This document shows, piece by piece, positions 34,130 to 41,782 of a stretch of DNA of 42,996 nucleotides. Both the position numbers and the translations under genes were made by a program. Within the stretch, counting starts at the first letter, position 1. Every line of letters starts with the position of its first letter. Source of the DNA: Spirochaetota bacterium (GTDB lineage Bacteria; Spirochaetota; UBA4802; UBA5550); assembly GCA_025457915.1 (NCBI GenBank), contig JALOTL010000025.1, forward strand, positions 1-42,996. Reading direction: 5' to 3'. The notes beneath the pieces are model-generated. The model saw only the letters and a program-made list of their open reading frames with translations, ran no database searches and was not told the origin of the DNA.

Positions 34130-35266
34130 TCACCGCCTCCTTGATAGAACGGCCAGGGTCTCGATATGCGGCGTCTGCGGGAACATGTCGAAGGCCTCGA
34201 GGGAATCAAGGCCGTAGCGGTCAAGCGAGTCGATCTCCCGGCGGAATGCGTCCGGGTTGCAGGACATGTAGATCAGCCTGGCGGCGCCGGAAAGGTTTAT
34301 CCTTTCAACGACTTTCGGGTGAAGGCCGCTCCTGGGCGGGTCGAGGATGATGGTGTCGAATCCGCCGGTACCGGACTCGAGGTATTCAGCTGCGTCCGCC
34401 CGCGTGAATTCCACGTTCGTCGCGCCGTTTTCTGTCCTGTTAGCTTCCGCGGCCGCGACGGCCTCTTCTACCAGCTCGACGCCGGTCACGCTTTCGCATT
34501 TTCCCGCCACGAAAAGGGAAATGCTGCCCACGCCGGAATAGAGGTCGAGAGCCCTGCCGGAGGCCTCCTCCCTTATCCTCCTGTACATGTCCAGCGCGAT
34601 CCGGGAATTGGACTGGAAAAACGAATTCGGCCCGATCCTGTACCTGGTTCCATCGAACGACTCCACGATGAATCCCCTCCTGACGACCTCGATCACCTCT
34701 CCGAAGCTGAGGTCGGCCTTCCCGGAATTCAGCAGCACTGACATCGAATCCGCCCCGGCCGACAATCCGTCGATGACCGCGTCGGGGAGGGCCCTCCTGT
34801 CAGAGACAACGAGGTTCACCATAGTCTCCCCGGTGAACATGGCCTGCCTGATCACCGCGTACCTCAGGAAGCCGGTGTGCCTCAGGTAATCATACCCCTC
34901 CACTTCGGCGAGGATCGTCCTGGCGGAGGAATAAAGCATTTCGGATTTTTCCTGCATGATCTTACAGGAGGTTATGTCTATCACGTGCCTGTGGCTGCCT
35001 GCCCTCCTGAGCCCGATCTTCCCGAAGGCGGTGACCATGTCCATCCTGCTCCTGTATCTGAACGGGACTGAGGGTGAGACGGAAGGGACTTCCGTTATGT
35101 CGGAAAAAAGCCTGGAAAGATAATCCTTCTTCAGCTGAAGCTGGTTTTCATAGGAAATATCCTGGAAGGAGCATCCGCCGCACTCGCCGAAATGCGGACA
35201 GGGCGGTTCCGCGCTGCCCGCATATTTTTCAGATATCTCGAATATGGCCTTTCGTTTTTTTTTCAT
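34130..35266 (-). CDS. TrmA/RlmC/RlmD-family RNA (uracil-5) methyltransferase
   Basis: 378 aa. Fe-S cluster cysteines lie near the N-terminus (CPHFGECGGCSFQDI, residues 23-37) and the fourth Cys is in DITSCKIMQ near residue 100. The AdoMet loop is LDLYSGVGSISLFVA near residue 241. LDPPRSGLHP near residue 310 and MSCNPDAFRRE near residue 336 hold the catalytic Asp and nucleophile Cys. The N-terminal TRAM domain of RlmD is absent. Members form m5U in 23S rRNA or tRNA; which site is used cannot be read off. It is upstream of, and co-transcribed with, the RlmL-like gene. Confidence 0.93.
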   Translation of the reverse strand: MKKKRKAIFEISEKYAGSAEPPCPHFGECGGCSFQDISYENQLQLKKDYLSRLFSDITEVPSVSPSVPFRYRSRMDMVTAFGKIGLRRAGSHRHVIDITSCKIMQEKSEMLYSSARTILAEVEGYDYLRHTGFLRYAVIRQAMFTGETMVNLVVSDRRALPDAVIDGLSAGADSMSVLLNSGKADLSFGEVIEVVRRGFIVESFDGTRYRIGPNSFFQSNSRIALDMYRRIREEASGRALDLYSGVGSISLFVAGKCESVTGVELVEEAVAAAEANRTENGATNVEFTRADAAEYLESGTGGFDTIILDPPRSGLHPKVVERINLSGAARLIYMSCNPDAFRREIDSLDRYGLDSLEAFDMFPQTPHIETLAVLSRRR

Positions 35267-35304
35267 TTGCTGGATGAAGGGACGGGAACTTCGCCGGTCC
35301 GGAT

Positions 35305-36201
35305 TTAAAGAAGCGCCGTGCTGAAATACCTCTCGGCCCTGTCCGGCAGGACCGTAGCGACCCTGTGTCTGCCGTTGTCCACGTGGAGGGCGACGAAAAC
35401 ATTGGCCCCGGAAGATGTGCCCACGAGAAGGCCCTCCTCTCTCGACAGCCTCCTGGTCATTTCTATGGCCTCGTCGTCGGAAACGGTTATCACCATGTCA
35501 ACAAGGCTCACATCGAGAACGTCGGGGATGAAACCGTCCCCTATTCCCTGTATCTGGTGCAGCCCGGGCTCGCCGCCCAGAAGGGCGGCGCTGTTTTTCG
35601 GCTCCACTGCCACGATCTTGACGTTCCTGTTCTTCTCCTTGAGGAACTTTCCGATCCCCTGCAGGGTGCCCCCGCTTCCCACTCCCGCGACGAATATGTC
35701 GATATTCCCTCCCATGTCCTCCCAGAGCTCAGGGCCGGTCCTGCTATAGTGGATTTCCGGGTTGTCTGGATTCTTGAACTGGTTGGCAATGAAGAATTTA
35801 CCGGGGTCGGAGTCTACGATCTCATTGAGCCTTTTAAAGCAGCCTTCAAGGCTGTCCCCGGCCGGGGTAAATTCAATCTCCCCGCCGAATGCCGTGATGA
35901 TTTTTTTCCTCTCCTCGCTCATGTTCGACGGCATAACGCAGACGACCCTGTATCCCTTCTGGACCCCGAACAGAGTCAGTCCGATCCCGGTGTTGCCGGA
36001 TGTGGCCTCTATGATGGTCATGCCCGGCTTCAGGTCACCCCTTTTTTCCGCGCAGTCTATTATGTGCTTTGCTACCCGGTCCTTTATGCTGCCGCCCGGA
36101 TTAAGGAACTCCGCCTTGGCATAGACGTTTCCCGATGAAATTTTGCCGAGCCTGATAAGCGGGGTATCGCCCACGGTATTTGTTATTGACTCTACCATCA
36201 T
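35305..36201 (-). CDS. cysK: Cysteine synthase (O-acetylserine sulfhydrylase)
   Basis: 298 aa, normal for CysK/CysM. The PLP lysine is in NPGGSIKDRVAKH near residue 40. The substrate loop ATSGNTGIGLTLFG begins near residue 66. The phosphate-binding glycine loop GVGSGGTLQGIG is near residue 172, and GTSSGAN near residue 262 contacts the pyridine N. The C-terminus is slightly shorter than in CysK of E. coli. It may start at the first or the second of two adjacent ATG codons. The upstream 82 bp include TTGACA at 36255-36260 on the minus strand, but with poor -10 spacing. Makes cysteine from O-acetylserine and sulfide. Confidence 0.94.
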   Translation of the reverse strand: MMVESITNTVGDTPLIRLGKISSGNVYAKAEFLNPGGSIKDRVAKHIIDCAEKRGDLKPGMTIIEATSGNTGIGLTLFGVQKGYRVVCVMPSNMSEERKKIITAFGGEIEFTPAGDSLEGCFKRLNEIVDSDPGKFFIANQFKNPDNPEIHYSRTGPELWEDMGGNIDIFVAGVGSGGTLQGIGKFLKEKNRNVKIVAVEPKNSAALLGGEPGLHQIQGIGDGFIPDVLDVSLVDMVITVSDDEAIEMTRRLSREEGLLVGTSSGANVFVALHVDNGRHRVATVLPDRAERYFSTALL

Positions 36202-36283
36202 CCTGTTAAAAACTCCGGTTTTTTTGACATTTTATGCATCAATCCGCAGGAGCAATATGTCAATAGCTTTTTTTACGGCTTCA

Positions 36284-37912
36284 TCAATCAAAAAAAACAG
36301 GCTCCCCTCCTCCATGAAAAAAAACGGCCGACCCGTGCCCGTTCATAAAATCCCTGCGGAACGATTCAGTCTCAGCGCTGAAAAATACCGACCGCCTGAG
36401 CAGACCGGCCGGCACCCGGTCGATGCCCCGCCGCCCGAAAAGGTCCAGGCCCCGCCTTCTGGCTTCCCTGCATCCCTCCCAGTCGACCGCCGGCGGATAC
36501 CTGTGGGACCTTCCATGAAGGCACCAGTCCCATCGCAGGCAGTCCGCCAGATATCCCGCTTCATCCGGACGGACCGCCTTCACCAGGTCCAGCATGAATC
36601 CCGCCCGGAACTGCCAGTCCCTGCCCCTCCGGCCGGTTCCGGACGCGAGGGACCGTTCGGCAAGAGCCCTGTATGCGCCGAACGGGGACCCGCATATTTT
36701 TATCAGCCTCCCCATGGATGTCCTGAAGCCGGGCTCATTATGGAAAAAATCCACCATTCTCGACGCCTCCCTGAGCAGGTCCAGGTCGTCCCTGGAAATC
36801 CATTTCGTCTCGAGAACCTCATACGGGGGCGATTCAGAGTGAACGATCCCGTAATCCCCGGCCTTCAATGAAATCCCCGTGCCCCTGAGCACTTTCAGGA
36901 AACCAAGCTGGATATGGTCCGGCATGAGCCCATGCACCAGGTTGAACGATTCAGCCGCCTCGTCAAGCCCCTCGAAAGGAAGCCCCGCGATCAGGTCGAG
37001 ATGCACATGCATGTTTTTCATGTCGACGAGCCTTTTTATCTGCGCGCGTGAAGCCTCCCAGTCCATGGGCCTCCCGATTTCAAGGAGCGTCCGCCTGAAT
37101 ACCGACTGGACGCCTATCTCCAACCTGAACAGGCCGGCGGGGACCCGGGACAGGATATCGAAATCCTCATCCCCGAGTATCCCGGGAAAAATCTCGAAAT
37201 GGAAAACCGTCCCGGGCGTCCTTGAAATTATGTGCCTCCACACCGCCCTGGAATGTTCCCTGTCCGCGTTGAAGCACCTGTCGACGAACTTGACCGTTCC
37301 GGGGCGTTGCCCGATTAAAACATCCAGCTCTTCAATCACCCTCCCCGTATCGCGCTTTTCGAAAGGGACGTCAGTCCTGGATGAAAGGCAGTAGGAGCAC
37401 CTGTAGGGACAGCCCCTGGTCGATTCGTAATAAACATACCTTCCCCTCATGCCCGCAAAGTCGTCTTCCGAATACGGGAACGGCAATTCTGAAAAACGCG
37501 GGTTCGGCTCGGAAATGATTCTGGCGTCAGACTCCAGCCCTGATGATAAAAGCTTCCTGAAAGCCTCTTCGCCGGCCCCGGATATGATAAAATCAATTTC
37601 AGGGAATTCATCCAGCCAGGCCTGAGGATTGTATCCAGCCTCTGGCCCGCCCAGTATTATCTTCGCCACGGAGATCAGGGGGATCAGCCTTTTCACGAAG
37701 CCGGCGTTCCATATATAGGTTGAAATGCCGACCGCGCACGGCCCCATGCCGTTTATGGCCGCCGCAGCGGATTCCGGGTCCGAGTTTATCGAGCATTCGA
37801 AAACGGAAAGCCCGTACCCGGAATCCCGGCAGTAAGACCTGATGCAGTACAGGGCGAGGCAGGAATGGGTATACCTCGCGTTTATTCCGGCCAGCACTAT
37901 TTTTCCCCGCAT
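36284..37912 (-). CDS. B12-binding radical SAM protein (DUF4080 type)
   Basis: 542 aa. An N-terminal cobalamin-binding-like Rossmann domain (about 1-140) begins IVLAGINARYTHSCLALYCI and lacks the DxHxxG cobalamin His motif. The radical SAM core (about 150-370) has the cluster motif in STRGCPYRCSYCLSS near residue 168, C-x3-C-x2-C. HLDLIAGLPFEG near residue 307 is a typical strand-6 motif. The C-terminal 150 residues with many Arg resemble DUF4080. Reaction unknown; members act mostly as methyltransferases or in tailoring reactions. AGGGGG before the ATG supports the start. It precedes cysK by 82 bp on the same strand. Confidence 0.88.
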   Translation of the reverse strand: MRGKIVLAGINARYTHSCLALYCIRSYCRDSGYGLSVFECSINSDPESAAAAINGMGPCAVGISTYIWNAGFVKRLIPLISVAKIILGGPEAGYNPQAWLDEFPEIDFIISGAGEEAFRKLLSSGLESDARIISEPNPRFSELPFPYSEDDFAGMRGRYVYYESTRGCPYRCSYCLSSRTDVPFEKRDTGRVIEELDVLIGQRPGTVKFVDRCFNADREHSRAVWRHIISRTPGTVFHFEIFPGILGDEDFDILSRVPAGLFRLEIGVQSVFRRTLLEIGRPMDWEASRAQIKRLVDMKNMHVHLDLIAGLPFEGLDEAAESFNLVHGLMPDHIQLGFLKVLRGTGISLKAGDYGIVHSESPPYEVLETKWISRDDLDLLREASRMVDFFHNEPGFRTSMGRLIKICGSPFGAYRALAERSLASGTGRRGRDWQFRAGFMLDLVKAVRPDEAGYLADCLRWDWCLHGRSHRYPPAVDWEGCREARRRGLDLFGRRGIDRVPAGLLRRSVFFSAETESFRRDFMNGHGSAVFFHGGGEPVFFD

Positions 37913-38055
37913 CCGCGCGCCCCCTGCGCCTTATTGCATCGCTGCATGATCATGATCGCGATAAATCGATCCTCAGTTAAAATTAATGTATTGAAAATAT
38001 CGAGGCTTTTATTATTATTACTAAAAATTTGTTCAACAATAACTCGCGCGGTCAT

Positions 38056-39180
38056 ATGAGCGAAACCAAATTCGAACTCGCAATAAACAGGGGAAAAAGC
38101 TACGAACACCTGTTTCTGGGGAAAAAGGACTTTCTCGCGGAAACCTCGAAGCTTTTCAAGGAACCGAAAAAGATTTTCCTCGGCATGGGGAACTTCCTGG
38201 AGCTCGGGGACTACCACAATCTCCTGGACTCGGTGCTTTTTTTCGAGGAAGGCATCGAGCTGGAAAAAATCCTGGATAAAAACAACAGGAGGGTCGCCGC
38301 AGAGGGGAACATCCCGTTCTCGTTTTTCAAGCTTGCGGTTTACTTCCCGGATTTCCTCCTTAAAGACGTGCCGGCCTCGTGCCTTTCCATCATAGGTAAA
38401 AAATCAAGGCTTGCCCCGGGAGCGGAAATTTTTTTCCAGCACATAAAAAAATACAGCCCGCTCGTCCTCACGGCCATACCCTACAGCATCGCGATAGAGT
38501 TCATCAAAAGGCTCGGGCTCGGCAAGGAAAACCTCTTCGCCACGGACTACAAGGTCAAGAAAGACAACAGCCAGCGCGTGATCTTCACCGGCGGCATCAA
38601 CAGGTTCGTTTCCGGGGACAGGAAAAGCATCGAGATAGAAAAATGCATGATTGACAACAGCCTGACCGAAAACGAGGTGGCCTATATAGGCAGCGGGGAG
38701 GCCGGAATGGCCACATTTTCGAGGATAAGGAACTCGATCGCATTCAATCCCACGATAAACGTAATGCCGGAATCAAGGATCAACGTTTACGGCTCTTCGC
38801 TCGAGTCATTGCTGGTTCTCTTCAATTTCAACGAAGGCCTCAGGCCGTACCTCATGTCGGGAATGATGGATGATTGCCTCCCTTCCCTCGTGGTATATTC
38901 GGAATCCAGGGAAAAGCCGAAGGAACTGATGGAGCTCGAGATGGAACACAGGCGGTACCAGAAGAACATACTCAGCCAGAGGGTCGAACATTCAGGAACC
39001 GGCTTCGATACCGTCCTGAACGACATAAACGTCGAGCTCAAGGGCTCGCCGATCGGCATTGAAAACATACGCGAGATGGTCTATGAGAGGATAAAAAAAC
39101 ACATGGAAAATCCGCAGGAGATAGTCAAGACCATCTACAGCATCGCCAGGGAAAGATACAAGAGCCTGGGAATGGAATGA
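38056..39180 (+). CDS. HAD-superfamily-like protein with degenerate catalytic motifs
   Basis: 374 aa from the ATG at 38056; the frame extends 9 codons further to a TTG, and neither start has a clear ribosome site. The order of elements looks like a large HAD phosphatase: motif II-like LTAIPYSIAIEFIKRLGL near residue 135, a conserved Lys region near 200, and motif III-like AYIGSGEAGMATFSRIRN-SIAFNP near residue 212. The N-terminal motif I, normally DxDGT, appears as FLGMGNFLELGDYH near residue 44 and lacks the nucleophile Asp. Similar proteins occur in methanogens as EhaR. Phosphatase activity is therefore doubtful. The gene is divergent from the radical SAM gene and converges on the AfsA-like gene (9-bp gap). 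Family call is tentative. Confidence 0.6.
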   Translation: MSETKFELAINRGKSYEHLFLGKKDFLAETSKLFKEPKKIFLGMGNFLELGDYHNLLDSVLFFEEGIELEKILDKNNRRVAAEGNIPFSFFKLAVYFPDFLLKDVPASCLSIIGKKSRLAPGAEIFFQHIKKYSPLVLTAIPYSIAIEFIKRLGLGKENLFATDYKVKKDNSQRVIFTGGINRFVSGDRKSIEIEKCMIDNSLTENEVAYIGSGEAGMATFSRIRNSIAFNPTINVMPESRINVYGSSLESLLVLFNFNEGLRPYLMSGMMDDCLPSLVVYSESREKPKELMELEMEHRRYQKNILSQRVEHSGTGFDTVLNDINVELKGSPIGIENIREMVYERIKKHMENPQEIVKTIYSIARERYKSLGME

Positions 39181-39189
39181 AGATGCTTC

Positions 39190-40449
39190 CTACAATATCC
39201 CCCTCTGTTCCCTGGCATGGCAAAGCCTTTTTATTATCTCGCTGATGTTCTTTCCGCCGGCCTCGTCGACCCTGCCGATCACGAAACTCGCCATGCACCT
39301 TTTGCCGCTCTTGCGGTGAATTTTAAGAACGCATGTTCCCCTGACCTCGAAGTGTTTTTCGAGGTTCATTCTGAACTCGAACTCCGAGGCCTTTCCGAAA
39401 TCCACGGGCTCGATGAATTCCACGATGAAATGCTTGGGAGATATGTCGGCGACATTCCCGATCAAGCGTTCTTCGCTCTTAAGATCCTTCAGCATTATCT
39501 CGCACTTCAGGCCCGGGTTGTAATTGAACTTCAGGGCGTCATTCACCTGCTTTTTTATTATAATAGCTTCAAGCGAGTCCATTTTGAATGTCATGCCCGA
39601 GATGCCGATCCCTCCCTTTTCCCTGTGCTCCTGGCAGAAGGACACATTACACGAACACTTGAACCAGTACCCCTCGTCGTTATAGTTGGTTTCCGTCATC
39701 CTCAGCTCCAGCCTTATCGGATAGCTCAGCCAGAGATACTCCCTGAAGGACACGTCCATCCTGTTAAGCGTGAAAAAAATACCGCTGGTGGGCACTTTCC
39801 CGTATATATGTGCGCAGGCGACGAACAACTGGCGCGCGGTTTCAATCATCATCATCCCCGGTATATGATCCAGTTTATGCTCGAAGAAGTATTCATGGTC
39901 CGGATCGACGTGCATGTTCGCGATGAATACGTCCTCCTTGTGCACCTTGTCTATCCTTTCAAAAATTTCCGATATCCTCGCCTTTTCAGCGTCGGTGATG
40001 AAAAGAATTCTTGACTTGAGAATTTTCGCGATCCTCAACTCGTCCAGTTCGTTGAAGACCTTCGAGAGGATGTAATGATCGCCATGCTGATCCATGCTAT
40101 AAAACTGCAGCAGAAACTTCTTGTCGTCTTCCCCCACAGATTCCTCAATGAAAAATTCATTCATGTCCTTGATGGATATATTGACCGGAAGGGTCCTCAG
40201 CACGTAAGAAAATTCCGTCTCCGAACCGATGCCGTAAAGATTCATGTTCTTCTTTATATAGTAATTGAGGATAAATTCTTTTTCTTCCTCTTCAAGAACT
40301 GGAATTATATGTTTTTCGAATATTTTGTCCTCTATTATCCTCGGGATGCTCCTTCTAAGATTATAAATATGAACATTCTCTCTTCTGGTTTTATGAACAT
40401 AGATATTATCCGGAAACTTGATGTTTTCGAAATTGATATACTGGGGCAT
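39190..40449 (-). CDS. AfsA-like hotdog domain fused to a C-terminal PilZ domain
   Basis: 419 aa from MPQYINF; AGGGAGG lies about five bases upstream, so the GTG two codons earlier is rejected. Residues about 165-300 match the A-factor biosynthesis hotdog domain (AfsA): HKEDVFIANMHVDPDHEYFF, then DHIPGMMMIETARQLFVACAH, the family hallmark of DHVPGM…E-ARQ. Residues about 315-395 look like a PilZ domain (KCEIMLKDLKSEERLIGNVADISPKHFIVEF), with DIS at the DxSxxG position but no Gly. AfsA in Streptomyces condenses beta-ketoacyl-ACP with DHAP for a butyrolactone signal. The 160 N-terminal residues are unassigned. A PilZ partner suggests c-di-GMP input; that is inference. Confidence 0.8.
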   Translation of the reverse strand: MPQYINFENIKFPDNIYVHKTRRENVHIYNLRRSIPRIIEDKIFEKHIIPVLEEEEKEFILNYYIKKNMNLYGIGSETEFSYVLRTLPVNISIKDMNEFFIEESVGEDDKKFLLQFYSMDQHGDHYILSKVFNELDELRIAKILKSRILFITDAEKARISEIFERIDKVHKEDVFIANMHVDPDHEYFFEHKLDHIPGMMMIETARQLFVACAHIYGKVPTSGIFFTLNRMDVSFREYLWLSYPIRLELRMTETNYNDEGYWFKCSCNVSFCQEHREKGGIGISGMTFKMDSLEAIIIKKQVNDALKFNYNPGLKCEIMLKDLKSEERLIGNVADISPKHFIVEFIEPVDFGKASEFEFRMNLEKHFEVRGTCVLKIHRKSGKRCMASFVIGRVDEAGGKNISEIIKRLCHAREQRGIL

Positions 40450-40485
40450 AAACACCTCCCTTTGATGTTCCAGGTTTTATAGCAT

Positions 40486-40522
40486 AAGGGAACCTCTAAT
40501 AATCAAATCAGGATGTTCCCTT
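40486..40522. repeat. 8-bp inverted repeat in the AfsA/IspH-like intergenic region
   Basis: AAGGGAAC (40486-40493) and GTTCCCTT (40515-40522), separated by 21 nt. It is 37-73 bp upstream of the AfsA-PilZ start and could be an operator or a weak stem. Confidence 0.45.
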
Positions 40523-40524
40523 GC

Positions 40525-40596
40525 GGGCACTCTCAATGTATAAATTGGGATTTTTAAGCGGTTTTATAATGAAAAACCGAATTTATTGAGGTGCCC
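40525..40596. repeat. 72-nt nested hairpin in the divergent intergenic region
   Basis: Four stacked stems: GGGCAC/GTGCCC, CTCAAT/ATTGAG, AAATT/AATTT and CGGTTTT/AAAACCG, 24 base pairs in all with small bulges. The inner hairpin is at 40559-40579. It belongs to neither coding region and lies about 80 bp upstream of the IspH-like promoter. Confidence 0.6.
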
Positions 40597-40677
40597 ATAT
40601 ATTAAAATGTAAAACCGGGGATTATTAAATATTATCGGAAATATTTTAATATTAATATCAGAATATATTTTTTACTA

Positions 40678-40706
40678 TTGACCTTTGCCCGGAAGGCGTT
40701 TATTAT
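40678..40706 (+). promoter_or_regulatory. Strong promoter of the IspH-like gene
   Basis: TTGACC at 40678-40683, an ideal 17-base spacer and TATTAT at 40701-40706. Transcription would start near 40713, which excludes the ATG at 40719 as a normally translated start and supports ATG 40734 with AGGA seven bases upstream. Confidence 0.7.
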
Positions 40707-40733
40707 CAAACATTCCAAATGCAGGATTTGCTG

Positions 40734-41630
40734 ATGGCTTTCTTTTATTTCTTTAAAAATGACGGCAGATGCAACTTTGTTAAAAAATATCTCGTCGACG
40801 ATTTCATGAAAATTCTCCAGAAAAAAGACTCTGCTGGCGGGGTAACCTATTATTTGAACCTGGAGTGGAGTTCATCATCGGGCAAAGGGGCCAATACTGA
40901 CTGGCTTGACTCCCTGAATATTAATTACATAAAAAACATCGATGAACTCCCGGCCGGAGGCGGCGTATACGTATCATCATACGACGGAGACCCGGTCTCC
41001 ATAGAAAAACTGAAAAAAGCAGGCGTTCCTGTTTATGAAAGGATATGTCCGTGGGTGCTGGCACTGAGAAGGCAGATAAGCATTACGGGCGCGGATCATC
41101 GCTGTATTATAATGCTGGATAAAGACCATATGGTTTACAATAACTACAGATCAATATTTCCCGAAGACACGATTTTTATCGATGAAATAAATTACCTGGA
41201 AAGGCTTCAGAATCTTCAAAAAGGCATGCCGGTACATTTCATCGTATATTCGACGTTCAGGCCGCAGGACGCCGCAAAAATCACGGATTACTTAGAAAAA
41301 AACTTTCCGCATCCGGATAATATTTACTGGTTAAAGGGAATCTGTTCATGGGTGACAGATTCAGGTGTTTTCGAAGAGATACGGACATCGATAAAAAACG
41401 AAAACTTATCGGAAATATGGGTCATATGCAGCAATGAAAACAACAGGTCCGTAAAATCGCTGATTTCAGCGATAGGGGAAAACGGTTCCGGCCACTTGAT
41501 TTTAAAAGACCCGTCCGACATCCCGGAAAATATTCCGCGTGAAAAAAGGATTGGCGTACTAAAGGCACCGATTCCATACGGCAAAGAGAATGAAATTATT
41601 GAACGCATAAAAAATTTATATTGCAGCTGA
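40734..41630 (+). CDS. Divergent IspH (LytB)-like iron-sulfur protein
   Basis: 298 aa from ATG 40734. I align it by eye to IspH, the reductase making IPP and DMAPP. The three cluster cysteines are kept: Cys13 (DGRCNFV, for GFCAGV), Cys105 (RICPWV, for ATCPLV) and Cys194 (KGICSWV, for ICYAT). His132 (DKDHMVY) and Thr164 (YSTFR) match His124 and the TTLS Thr. Residues lost are His41, His74 (SSYDG instead of SAHG) and catalytic Glu126 (HMV instead of HPE). VYVSSYDGDPVSIEKLKKAGVPVYE and SEIWVICSNENNRSVKSL follow the IspH fold. It is therefore probably a paralogue with a different substrate. It lies between the 72-nt hairpin and the kinase/ATPase gene. Confidence 0.7.
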   Translation: MAFFYFFKNDGRCNFVKKYLVDDFMKILQKKDSAGGVTYYLNLEWSSSSGKGANTDWLDSLNINYIKNIDELPAGGGVYVSSYDGDPVSIEKLKKAGVPVYERICPWVLALRRQISITGADHRCIIMLDKDHMVYNNYRSIFPEDTIFIDEINYLERLQNLQKGMPVHFIVYSTFRPQDAAKITDYLEKNFPHPDNIYWLKGICSWVTDSGVFEEIRTSIKNENLSEIWVICSNENNRSVKSLISAIGENGSGHLILKDPSDIPENIPREKRIGVLKAPIPYGKENEIIERIKNLYCS

Positions 41631-41782
41631 TCCGGATATATGCATTAGAATCAATTAATAAATAAATCCGGTTCTCCGGCCGGCCGTACCGGAGCGAATG
41701 GTTGAATCATGGATGATCATGGACCAATCAGCTTCGCGAAGGGCAATCGTTGCCGCAACCATAGTTGATCGCAGGGATGCTG

